A DNA stretch of 6,904 bases from Verrucomicrobiota bacterium (GCA_003219345.1 QHOP01000243.1:1-6904), one strand, 5' to 3'; positions 1-6,658 are shown, counted from the stretch's first letter. The notes: generated by a model from the sequence alone, not told the origin. Made by a program: numbers and translations.

Positions 1-57
1 ATCCTTGGGCGCGAATTCCTGACCGCGCGAGGCGCGCTCATTGATTACCACACTCAT
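1..57 (-). CDS. possible N-terminus of a divergent gene, cut by the window edge
   Basis: Reading leftward from an ATG at 57-55 gives 19 open codons, MSVVINERASRGQEFAPKD, that run off the window. Most third positions are G or C, as in the genes here, and the start faces away from the acyltransferase gene at 165, leaving a plausible 107-base divergent promoter region. I do not recognise the protein. The upstream AGGA lies 14 bases from the ATG, too far for a good ribosome binding site, and a second ATG in another frame at 41-39 is possible. With so few codons this could be chance; treat as tentative. Confidence 0.35.
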   Translation of the reverse strand, partial: MSVVINERASRGQEFAPKD

Positions 58-86
58 AAACTCTGGTTTCGTCCTGAAAAATAGAG

Positions 87-115
87 AAGCTGGTCGTCAC
101 CGATGTGGTCAGCTT
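87..115. other. small inverted repeat in the divergent spacer
   Basis: AAGCTG (87-92) is matched by CAGCTT (110-115). In RNA the stem could extend inward through several G-U pairs around a CACCGAU-type loop. It sits between the possible leftward gene and the gene at 165, where an operator or leader hairpin might be. No recognisable -35/-10 pair is evident nearby, so the role is unknown and chance is possible. Confidence 0.25.
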
Positions 116-164
116 ATCGGCAAGGGTAATATCAAACGATCGGCAAGTCCCAGGATGAGGGCGC

Positions 165-1496
165 ATGGCGAATCCCGATGCGAAGAGGATCGTCACGGAA
201 GATAGTGGAGCCAACCGCGGCAGGTACGCGGAGCAAACCATGGCCGGACAAAACCAGGTGCATACTGCCGGAGCCCCAGTTGTCGAGGCTGCTCGCGATT
301 TGGCGCGGCTGACTTCGCTGGATGCCTTTCGTGGGCTGGTCATTTTGACCATGATTTTCGTCAATTTCCTCGCCGGGGTGAGCGGCATTCCGCCCTGGGC
401 CAAACACATGCCGGGTAAAGTGGACGGTTACACCTTCGTTGATCTGGTGTTCCCCGGATTTCTCTTCATCGTCGGCGTTGCCATTCCGCTCGCCCAGCAG
501 AACCGCCGGCGGCGCGGGGATTCCCCGGCCAGGCTGCTCGGTCACATCGCCTCGCGCACGGCAGGGCTGCTTTTCCTTGGGGTGATCCTCGTGAACGAAG
601 AAACCTTTTCGACGCAGGCAACCGGAATGAGCAAGGCTTTGTGGTTCCTGTTGGCGCTGGGTTCGGCGGCAGTCCTCTGGACGGAGCATCCTGGCGGGCT
701 GTTCGCGACCAAACCGCGCTGGCTCTTCACGTCAAGGCTGGCGGCGCTGCTCGTGCTGGCTTGCGCCCTGATGATATTTCGGGGCAAGGCTGAAGACGGT
801 CGCATCGTCTGGCTCCAGCATTCGTGGTGGGGAATCCTGGGATTGATCGGCTGGTCCTACTTGAATTGCAGCCTGGTCTATCTGGCGGTCCGCGGGAATC
901 CGACGGTGTTGATGGGCGTGATGGGATTCATGATCGCGCTTTATATTGGCGGACGCCACGGGCTGCTCGACTGGCTGGGACCGGTCAACAACTTCGTCGG
1001 TGTGGGCGAGGTGTTGGGCAGCACCTCGGCCAACGTCATGGCCGGTGTGCTGGTCGGGAATCTGTTTGTCGGACAACCATCAACTCGCAGTCCCGGCAGC
1101 CGCCTCACATTCATGCTGGCATTTGGCGCGGGGTTGTACTTCGCCGGAACGCTGTTGCGTCCGTTGCACGGCATCATCAAAAACCAGGCAACCGAATCCT
1201 ACACGTTGGTGGCGGCGGGGATTTGCTGTCTGTTGTTTTCGCTTTTCTACTGGTTGATGGACGTGTGCAATCTTCGGACCTGGGCCGGCTTCCTCTTGCC
1301 CGCTGGCAGGAATCCGTTGCTCGCCTACCTGCTGCCGGACCTCATCACCTGCTTGTTCGCGGTAGTGGGTCTGCGGCATCTGCTCTGGCCGTTCGACAGC
1401 GGACTGCCCGGCGCCATCAACGCCGCGGCGTTGACCGCGGTGGTCCTCTTGATCAACCGGGGATTGACCGAGGCGGGAGTCCGGCTCCGGCTTTGA
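165..1496 (+). CDS. HGSNAT/NagX-like (DUF5009-type) membrane acyltransferase
   Basis: A multi-pass inner-membrane protein of 443 residues. Residues 48-67 (RLTSLDAFRGLVILTMIFVN) match the first helix of the heparan-alpha-glucosaminide N-acetyltransferase family. They are followed by a W-A-K-H segment and a D-L-V-F-P-x-F-L-F-I-x-G motif at 93-104. His81 sits where the human enzyme has its active-site histidine before the DLVFP helix, so the catalytic residue appears intact. The rest alternates hydrophobic segments with short loops to about 10-11 helices and ends in an Arg-rich tail. Known family role: moving acetyl from cytosolic acetyl-CoA across the membrane onto terminal glucosamine; bacterial NagX relatives are tied to amino-sugar or glycan use. 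The substrate here is inferred. The start is uncertain: ATG 165 follows AGGATGAGG only 4 bases upstream, while ATG 240 (residue 26) has GGAG with a 6-base spacer and still precedes the first motif, giving 418 residues. Confidence 0.85.
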   Translation: MANPDAKRIVTEDSGANRGRYAEQTMAGQNQVHTAGAPVVEAARDLARLTSLDAFRGLVILTMIFVNFLAGVSGIPPWAKHMPGKVDGYTFVDLVFPGFLFIVGVAIPLAQQNRRRRGDSPARLLGHIASRTAGLLFLGVILVNEETFSTQATGMSKALWFLLALGSAAVLWTEHPGGLFATKPRWLFTSRLAALLVLACALMIFRGKAEDGRIVWLQHSWWGILGLIGWSYLNCSLVYLAVRGNPTVLMGVMGFMIALYIGGRHGLLDWLGPVNNFVGVGEVLGSTSANVMAGVLVGNLFVGQPSTRSPGSRLTFMLAFGAGLYFAGTLLRPLHGIIKNQATESYTLVAAGICCLLFSLFYWLMDVCNLRTWAGFLLPAGRNPLLAYLLPDLITCLFAVVGLRHLLWPFDSGLPGAINAAALTAVVLLINRGLTEAGVRLRL

Positions 1497-1524
1497 GCCA
1501 TGTACATGTCTCACCTTAACTAAA

Positions 1525-1584
1525 GTCTTCAAGTTATCCCGGGGTCATTTCACTTGACTCCTCTTGGCGGTCTTCAAGACTGCC
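1525..1584. repeat. GTCTTCAAG direct repeat, second copy inside a palindrome at the cupin start
   Basis: GTCTTCAAG occurs at 1525-1533 and again at 1570-1578. The second copy is the core of a 19-base inverted repeat, 1566-1584: GGC, one base, GTCTT, a central C, AAGAC, one base, GCC. The palindrome ends 4 bases before the cupin ATG at 1589, exactly where a ribosome binding site would lie, and no Shine-Dalgarno sequence is seen. It could be an operator, a translation-controlling hairpin, or a copy of a dispersed repeat. Confidence 0.5.
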
Positions 1585-1588
1585 GCTC

Positions 1589-2005
1589 ATGGCGAATCAA
1601 CCGCTGCCAGGCTGGCGATTTGTTTCCTTTGGCCAGGCTGAAGTCGAGAAACTTCCCGGCAAAACCCACTACTGGCATTGCAAACCGGGCATGGTCGCGG
1701 ACACCAACCTCCTGTTCGTCCGCGCCCAATTGCCGCCGGGCGAAGCGCACAGGTTCCATTTTCATCCTGCGATGGAGGAAATCCTTTATGCGCTGTCCGG
1801 CACGGCCGAACAATGGGTGGAGAAACAGAAGCACCGCATGAAACCTGGCGATTCGCTTTATCTTCCGGCGGGCCTTGTCCATGGCACTTACAACACCGGC
1901 AGCGAAATGCTCGATTTCCTGGCTGTGCTTTCCCCCGCGAACAGCGCCGGGCCGGTCACCGTGGAAGTCAGCGGCCAGGAACCGTGGAAATCGCTGCGCG
2001 CGTAA
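1589..2005 (+). CDS. single-domain cupin (Cupin_2-like) protein
   Basis: This 138-residue protein is a small beta-barrel cupin, probably cytoplasmic since no signal peptide is seen. Both cupin motifs fit the consensus exactly. Motif 1 is G51-x5-H57-x-H59-x4-E64-x6-G71; motif 2 is G87-x5-P93-x-G95-x2-H98-x3-N102. His57, His59, Glu64 and His98 form the expected site for a divalent metal (Fe, Mn, Ni or Zn cannot be told apart). The family covers dioxygenases, isomerases, sugar-binding and regulatory proteins, and nothing here identifies the reaction. The length is ordinary for a stand-alone cupin, so it is not a fragment of a larger enzyme. It lies 92 bases after the acyltransferase gene and 94 bases before the LPS permease gene, same strand. 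ATG 1589 is chosen because it gives the whole fold; the region before it is a palindrome instead of a clear ribosome binding site. Confidence 0.85.
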   Translation: MANQPLPGWRFVSFGQAEVEKLPGKTHYWHCKPGMVADTNLLFVRAQLPPGEAHRFHFHPAMEEILYALSGTAEQWVEKQKHRMKPGDSLYLPAGLVHGTYNTGSEMLDFLAVLSPANSAGPVTVEVSGQEPWKSLRA

Positions 2006-2017
2006 TGTTGCTTCTCG

Positions 2018-2080
2018 CTCTTACTCTTACTCTTACTCCTGATCGCCCCGATCGGATCGAGATCAAGATTATGATTAAGA
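2018..2080. repeat. hexamer-periodic imperfect inverted element
   Basis: Three perfect tandem CTCTTA units (2018-2035) are followed by CTCCTG, then a small perfect stem GATCG-CCC-CGATC (2041-2053). After that come further six-base steps (ATCGAG, ATCAAG, ATTATG, ATTAAG) ending at 2080. The right arm is a loose reverse complement of the left; TCTTA at 2019-2023 pairs with TAAGA at 2076-2080, with drift between. The six-base period runs through both arms. It fills most of the 94-base gap between the cupin and the permease gene, ending 19 bases before the ATG at 2100. I see no reading frame in it. It may be a dispersed palindromic repeat or a leader or terminator structure. Confidence 0.6.
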
Positions 2081-2099
2081 ATGCCCAAAGCGCGGCGAC

Positions 2100-3266
2100 A
2101 TGAAGACCCTGCATCTCTACCTCACGCGGCAGGTGCTGGCGACACTGGCGATGACCGTCACCGTGCTCACGTTCGTGCTGCTGCTGGGCAATGTGCTCAG
2201 GGAAATCCTTTCGCTGTTGGTCAGCGGCCAGGCGACCATCGGCCTGGTCCTGCAGGCGGTCGCACTGTTGGTTCCGTGGGTGCTGGCTTTTGCGGTGCCG
2301 ATGGGGATGCTGACTGCCACGCTGCTGGTCTTTGGCCGGTTCAGCGCCGATCAGGAATTGACGGCCATTCGCGCCGGCGGCGTGAGCCTGGTCGCGCTGG
2401 TCACGCCGGTGCTGTTGCTCAGCGCGGGCCTCAGCGGCATTTCGGCCCTGGTCAACCTCCAGGTCGCGCCGCAATGCCGCGTGGCGTACAGAAATCTTTT
2501 GTTCCACATCGGCCTGGAACGCTCGACTTCACTGATCATGGAAGACCGGTATCTGGATGATTTCCCCGGTTACATCGTTTATGTCGCAAGGAAAAGCGGA
2601 ACCAATTTGCAGCGCGTGGAGGTCCTGGGGCTGGACGCGGAAGGCAAAATGACCAATCGCACCCACGCGGCCCGGGCGACGGTCGAGTCCGATGTCGCGA
2701 ACAGCCGCATGGTCCTTCGACTGTATGAAGTGCAACGATACGACCTGGTGAACTTCAGCAGCGTCGACGAACTCGGTGAGCTTTCCCAGACGTTGACCAA
2801 CAAACAGCCGGCGCTGCCGACGCTCAGCGTTCCGTTAAGCGATCTGACGTTCGGGCAACTGTGGCGGAAACTGCGCGAGTTGGACCAGCTAAGCATTCAG
2901 GCCAAAGCGATCCCACACGCGACGGCGGACCAATTGCGGGAACAGAAACGTCAACTCGAAACCGTCAAGGCCGACCTGACCATGCCGGTGCTGGTCCAAA
3001 TCCACCGCCAGGTCGCGCTTTCGTTCGGTTGCATCGGCTTCACGCTCATTGGCATTCCGCTCGGCATACGCGCGCATCGCCGTGAAACCAGCGCCGGCGT
3101 GGCGATGGCGCTCATTCTCTCGCTGATATACTACGGCTTCATCGTCGTCGGCCAATCGCTGGAGACTCGACCGGACCTCGCGCCGCACCTGATTGTCTGG
3201 CTGCCTGATTTCATTTTCCAGGCCGTCGGCGCGGTGCTGCTGTGGCGCGCCAATCGCGGCGTGTAA
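2100..3266 (+). CDS. LptF/LptG-family LPS export permease (YjgP/YjgQ)
   Basis: An inner-membrane permease of 388 residues, close to the family's usual length. Three N-terminal helices (about 12-33, 47-78 and 95-118) and three C-terminal helices (about 306-323, 333-351 and 364-382) flank a soluble region of ~180 residues, as expected for the periplasmic jelly-roll domain. The segment after helix 2, GRFSADQELTAIRAGGVSL (79-97), is the characteristic cytoplasmic coupling stretch with Glu86 and Arg91. Known role: two such permeases with the ATPase LptB extract lipopolysaccharide from the inner membrane and pass it to the Lpt bridge. LptF and LptG cannot be separated on this evidence, and the partner permease is not in the window, although the two are adjacent in many proteobacteria. 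The ATG at 2100 is the only ATG in frame after a stop at 2076-2078. No clear Shine-Dalgarno precedes it, and a hexamer-periodic repeat ends just upstream. Confidence 0.9.
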   Translation: MKTLHLYLTRQVLATLAMTVTVLTFVLLLGNVLREILSLLVSGQATIGLVLQAVALLVPWVLAFAVPMGMLTATLLVFGRFSADQELTAIRAGGVSLVALVTPVLLLSAGLSGISALVNLQVAPQCRVAYRNLLFHIGLERSTSLIMEDRYLDDFPGYIVYVARKSGTNLQRVEVLGLDAEGKMTNRTHAARATVESDVANSRMVLRLYEVQRYDLVNFSSVDELGELSQTLTNKQPALPTLSVPLSDLTFGQLWRKLRELDQLSIQAKAIPHATADQLREQKRQLETVKADLTMPVLVQIHRQVALSFGCIGFTLIGIPLGIRAHRRETSAGVAMALILSLIYYGFIVVGQSLETRPDLAPHLIVWLPDFIFQAVGAVLLWRANRGV

Positions 3267-3300
3267 TTTGTCATGTCTGCCCGAAGCGATTTCCAATCAA

Positions 3301-3325
3301 CGCGTGCGGGAACTCCCGTTACGCG
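3301..3325 (+). terminator. weak hairpin downstream of the LPS permease gene
   Basis: CGCGT (3301-3305) pairs with ACGCG (3321-3325), and inside it CGGG (3307-3310) pairs with CCCG (3315-3318) around an AACT loop, with a small internal bulge. It begins 34 bases after the permease stop codon. There is no T-run after it, so it is not a standard intrinsic terminator; it may stabilise the mRNA 3' end or be incidental. Confidence 0.3.
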
Positions 3326-3355
3326 GCTCAAGCCACCCCATGAATCTCAAAGAGT

Positions 3356-3412
3356 GGGACAGGCATCTTGCCTGTGTCCCTGCCCCGAAAACGTGGTGGT
3401 AGTGGCAAGATG
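3356..3412. repeat. strong bulged hairpin plus a distant inverted partner before the secreted-protein gene
   Basis: GGGACAGGCA (3356-3365) pairs with TGCCTGTGTCCC (3369-3380): ten base pairs, a three-base loop and one two-base bulge. In addition CATCTTGCC (3364-3372), which spans the hairpin loop, is the exact reverse complement of GGCAAGATG at 3404-3412, so two mutually exclusive RNA folds are possible. No T-run follows. It lies between the permease gene and the ATG at 3479, overlapping the alternative start codons at 3368 and 3410. It is either a dispersed palindromic repeat or a leader structure. Confidence 0.55.
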
Positions 3413-3478
3413 AGCGCGATTTTACGAGCACCGCTGGCGTGTGCGGTTCGAGAAAAACAGAAACAAATAGGCGAGTTT

Positions 3479-6364
3479 ATGAGAGAGCTTCCTCCTTCCA
3501 GAGAAACGGCGACGTTGGCAGCATGGCGGCATCATCCACCTCAAACGTCCGGTTTGAGTTTTGTCCCACGATATTTTCAGTGGCCAGCTGCAGCCGTCAT
3601 TCTTTTTTTGTCGCTTTGTCCACCCAGGGCCGCGGCCCAGATCACCAACACCGTATTCTTCGATGATTTTGCAGACGGCGTCATTGACGCCAACAAGTAT
3701 CAGCCCGACGCCCCGTTCTTCGAAGGCGGCCAGGGCGACATCCACGCGACCGAAGCCAACGGTGTCCTTGAATTTACCGGCACGGTGAGCCAGCAATGGT
3801 GGGCCGGCGCCACGTTGCGAATCGTTCCGACGTTCACCGTTTCCGACGAGACCAACGTCGTTATATCAGTGGATCGCGTCAGTGAAGCCGGCGTGGGCAC
3901 GTCCTCGCGCAGCGCGCTTTGGACCATGGACTCGACACGGTCCACGTTCGTGCTGTTTGCGGACAATCGCGGGGAGAATCATTGGGAGTACAATCGCAAA
4001 ATCAACGAGGCAGGCGATCAACCAACCGGCGGCGGCGTTGCCATCACCGCGTTTGACGACCCATTGGGCCCGTTTCTGGATGAAGGACTGCACAGGATGA
4101 AGGCGGTCGCCAACGGCAAGACGGTCAAACTGTATCTGGACGATGTCTTCGGCGCGGAGGTGAAGTTCCCCTTCACGAATCTGGTCTTTCAGATCGGGAG
4201 CTACGCTCGTGCCACCGGCGACACGGCCGACACTACCTTCGACAACCTCCGGGTTGAAACAGTGGGAACCGCTACCTTCTCAACCACTTCGCTCACGCTG
4301 ACCGCCGGACAGTCGGCACCGAGTGTTACAGTGCGGATTCCACCGGGGGCCAACGCCACTACCGCCAGCCAGGTGCGAGTCGTCAGCAGCGATCCGGCGG
4401 TGGCCATACCGGTCGGCGGCACCGGCGGCACCTTGACATTAACCTTTACTGCCGGGGGGTCGAATACGAAGACCTTCGATGTACAGGCATTGGGCGTCGG
4501 CGGCGCGCAGTTTACTCTCCAGGACGATATTGGTCTGGCCGCGGGAAATGCTCTGGACGTAACGGTCGTCAGCGGCCCCGGCCTCCGGTTGCAGGATGAT
4601 TTTGCCGGGGCGTCGATTGATACCAACAAATGGCAAGTCAACAACCAACCGTTTGAAACGGGTGTGGGCACTTTCACGGTCGCTCCCAGCAACGGCGTCC
4701 TGGTCATCAGCGGCACGCTTGACCAGTCCGATACCTGGGGCGGGGCCTCGTTGAAGACAACGAAGAGTTACACGGCAACCAAGGACCTTCCGCTGTCGGT
4801 CGAAATCGATCGTGTCTCGATCGATCCCACCTCGAGCGACACAGTAACTCCGAGCACTGCCGCTCGAACGGGAATCTTTCTTGCCACTGGAGATCGATCC
4901 AAGTTCCTGTTCTTTGGGCAGGACCTCGGTGAGACCGGCTGGGAAGTCAACACGAATCCGGGCAACCCGACCGGCGGCGGCACTGCCATTCCCGCCTTTG
5001 CCACAGTCACCGACACAAATTCGCACCACCTGAAGCTCGTTGGCGATGGAGAGGACGTGGATGTTTATCTCGACAATCAGTCCGGGGGCCGATTCGATTT
5101 TCCAGTCAGTTCGGGAATCTATGTGGAAGTGGGCGCTTATGCCCGGATCACAGGCGATGCCGTAAGGGGTGTGTTCGACAACGCAAAAATTGAAAACGTC
5201 CTTCCCTGCATCAGCGCCATCCCCACCTCGGTTTCCGCTATTGTGGGGCAGACCACCAACACTGTAACCGTTACCATTCCCAAACTCCTCAACGCGACCT
5301 CTCCAGCCGCCGTGACCGTGACGAGCAGCGATGCGAACGTCGCCGTTCCCCAGGGCGCGGTCAATGGCAGTCTGACGCTCAACTTCCTCACCGGCGGCAC
5401 CAACGTGCAAACCTTCAATGTCAATGCCGTGGGGCTCGGCACGGCGACGTTCACATTGTCCAACGGCCAGGGCGCCTGTGTCGCCGGCAGTGTCGCCGTG
5501 ACCGTTACGACGGTCCCGGCCACATTGTTCAGCGACAATTTTTCGTCCGGGGTTATCGACAGCAATAAGTGGGTGGTGGACTCCGTGCCGTTGGTGGACG
5601 GAGTCGCCAGCATGGATTCCGCGGTCACGGTGAGCAATCAGGCGGTAAAGGTATTCGTCACCGCGAACCAGAGCACCTGGCCTGGCCTGGCTCTGGCCAC
5701 GGTCAAGCACTACTCGGCCAGCACGACATCGCCCGTCTCGTTTGAGGTTGACCGCGTCAAGCTGGATTTCGTTCTGGTGAACGGGACCAGCGCGAAACAA
5801 CGGACGGGCCTCTGGATTACCGACTCGACCCGGTCGAACTACGTTTTCTTTTCCGAGTACGCCACCCACGACGGCACGGCCGGCGGTTGGCAATATCATC
5901 GAAACATCGGCCAGGCTGGAGACAATCCTGTGACCGGTAACGGCACGGGCATCGCCGCCTTCGCCGCGGCCCAGTTCAATGACCAGGGCAACCATCACGT
6001 CAAGGCGGTGGCCAATGGTTCGACCGTCAAGCTCTACCTCGACGGCGTATTGGGCGCCGAGGTGCCATTCCCGGTTGCGCAAGGGATCGTGTTTGAATTC
6101 GGCGCTTATGTGCAGGCCGCCAACGACATCGTTACCGGCGTCTTTGACAACGCGATCGTTGTGGGAACCGCGCCGTCTTTGGGTCCACTCGCGGCCACAC
6201 GACAAGTAAACGGGAACGTTGTGATCAACTGGACGGGCGCCGGCACGCTGCAATCCACGGACTCACTCTCGCCACTCAACTGGCTGGACGTGACTCCGGC
6301 GCCAGTCGGTAATTCGATCGCGGTGACGCCACAGGCGGGCAGCCGTTTTTATCGCCTCCGATAA
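3479..6364 (+). CDS. large secreted protein with three LamG-like and two Ig-like modules
   Basis: A 961-residue exported protein I cannot name. Residues 1-53 are a long signal peptide: a basic N-region, a hydrophobic AAAVILFLSL core, and an AAA-Q cleavage site. Three homologous modules of ~195-205 residues start near 60, 371 and 684 (period 311-313). Each opens with [D/S]-D-N/D-F ... [I]-D-x-N-K, has an aromatic W-x-[Y/V]-[N/H] stretch, then H-x-[M/L/V]-K-x-V-x-[N/D]-G ... V-x-[L/V]-YLD, and closes with FDN (254, 566, 889). This suggests a laminin-G/concanavalin-like jelly roll. Ig-like modules (~260-368 and 572-683) join them, with a shared SSD-x-x-VA-[I/V]-P core. The final ~69 residues (WTGAGTLQS ... 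FYRLR) look like a common end of verrucomicrobial secreted proteins. Inferred role: surface carbohydrate binding or adhesion; no catalytic residues recognised. ATG 3479 has AGG with a 7-base spacer; 3410 and a TTG at 3368 would lengthen the N-region. Confidence 0.8.
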   Translation: MRELPPSRETATLAAWRHHPPQTSGLSFVPRYFQWPAAAVILFLSLCPPRAAAQITNTVFFDDFADGVIDANKYQPDAPFFEGGQGDIHATEANGVLEFTGTVSQQWWAGATLRIVPTFTVSDETNVVISVDRVSEAGVGTSSRSALWTMDSTRSTFVLFADNRGENHWEYNRKINEAGDQPTGGGVAITAFDDPLGPFLDEGLHRMKAVANGKTVKLYLDDVFGAEVKFPFTNLVFQIGSYARATGDTADTTFDNLRVETVGTATFSTTSLTLTAGQSAPSVTVRIPPGANATTASQVRVVSSDPAVAIPVGGTGGTLTLTFTAGGSNTKTFDVQALGVGGAQFTLQDDIGLAAGNALDVTVVSGPGLRLQDDFAGASIDTNKWQVNNQPFETGVGTFTVAPSNGVLVISGTLDQSDTWGGASLKTTKSYTATKDLPLSVEIDRVSIDPTSSDTVTPSTAARTGIFLATGDRSKFLFFGQDLGETGWEVNTNPGNPTGGGTAIPAFATVTDTNSHHLKLVGDGEDVDVYLDNQSGGRFDFPVSSGIYVEVGAYARITGDAVRGVFDNAKIENVLPCISAIPTSVSAIVGQTTNTVTVTIPKLLNATSPAAVTVTSSDANVAVPQGAVNGSLTLNFLTGGTNVQTFNVNAVGLGTATFTLSNGQGACVAGSVAVTVTTVPATLFSDNFSSGVIDSNKWVVDSVPLVDGVASMDSAVTVSNQAVKVFVTANQSTWPGLALATVKHYSASTTSPVSFEVDRVKLDFVLVNGTSAKQRTGLWITDSTRSNYVFFSEYATHDGTAGGWQYHRNIGQAGDNPVTGNGTGIAAFAAAQFNDQGNHHVKAVANGSTVKLYLDGVLGAEVPFPVAQGIVFEFGAYVQAANDIVTGVFDNAIVVGTAPSLGPLAATRQVNGNVVINWTGAGTLQSTDSLSPLNWLDVTPAPVGNSIAVTPQAGSRFYRLR

Positions 6365-6419
6365 TCGGACGAACACAAGGTTTTCGCGGGAGGGGTGTCG
6401 AGATACGCCGCAGCAGCCC

Positions 6420-6432
6420 GCCCGCTTCGGGC
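6420..6432 (+). other. short GC-rich hairpin after the secreted-protein gene
   Basis: GCCCG (6420-6424) and CGGGC (6428-6432) form a five-pair stem with a CTT loop, 56 bases after the stop codon. No T-run follows, so it is at most a poor terminator. Confidence 0.3.
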
Positions 6433-6446
6433 AGTGTCCTGATTGC

Positions 6447-6658
6447 CTGTAACGGCGCTCTGGCGACTCGCGGCACAATGTTCCAACGAAAACTCAGCGC
6501 CATCGGTGCGGCATCTTTGTAGTTCATCCACCAAAACAGAATCACCAGCTCCGTAGGAGCGACAGCTACCTCTGTGCCGCTCCTGACGGAGCTTTGATTC
6601 GTTCGATCGGCCAACCTACAAAGATTTCGCCTCGCTGGGGCTGTAGCGGCGCTCTGGC
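6447..6658 (+). repeat. pair of 18-base direct repeats, one mismatch
   Basis: CTGTAACGGCGCTCTGGC (6447-6464) and CTGTAGCGGCGCTCTGGC (6641-6658) differ at one base and are 194 bases apart, flanking the 113-base inverted element at 6513-6625. Two near-identical 18-mers in a short spacer are not expected by chance and suggest copies of a dispersed repeat. Confidence 0.65.
6513..6625. mobile_element. 113-base MITE-like inverted-repeat element
   Basis: The ends are perfect 10-base terminal inverted repeats, ATCTTTGTAG (6513-6522) and CTACAAAGAT (6616-6625). Inside are two more paired blocks in the same nested order: GAATCA (6539-6544) with TGATTC (6595-6600), and AGCTCCGTAGGAGCG (6547-6561) with 6578-6593, which pairs fully apart from one extra G at 6585. 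A further CA/TG pair extends this stem, leaving a loop at about 6565-6574. The unit has no coding capacity. No obvious target-site duplication is visible at the borders. This could be a non-autonomous element or a REP/BIME-like palindrome; the absence of a flanking duplication keeps the mobile label tentative. Confidence 0.5.

Noticed and set aside
127..132. TAATAT as a -10 promoter element for the acyltransferase gene
   Set aside because: At 17 bases upstream the sequence is TGTGGT, which does not resemble a -35 box, so I do not claim a promoter.
132..689. Minus-strand open frame of 185 codons
   Set aside because: It is opposite the acyltransferase gene, whose motifs are clear; composition is that of a shadow frame.
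1554..1559. TTGACT as a -35 element for the cupin gene
   Set aside because: No acceptable -10 box lies 16-18 bases downstream; the bases there belong to the palindrome.
3273..3413. 46-codon open frame between the permease and secreted-protein genes
   Set aside because: It reads through both hairpins, has no ribosome binding site or recognisable product, and its Cys/Val-rich end is simply the translated palindrome.
3368..3478. Longer version of the secreted protein starting at TTG 3368 or ATG 3410
   Set aside because: TTG 3368 lies inside the hairpin and has no ribosome binding site; ATG 3410 also lacks one. Both lengthen an already long N-region before the signal peptide core.
4439..6253. 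604-residue open frame on the minus strand
   Set aside because: It lies wholly opposite the repeated secreted-protein gene, has no recognisable domain, and its Arg/Gly/Asp-rich text is what the reverse of GC-rich coding DNA gives. The plus strand has clear signal peptide, repeats and C-terminal motif.
6276..6614. Minus-strand open frame of 112 codons
   Set aside because: It overlaps the end of the secreted-protein gene and runs through the 113-base inverted element; no recognisable protein.
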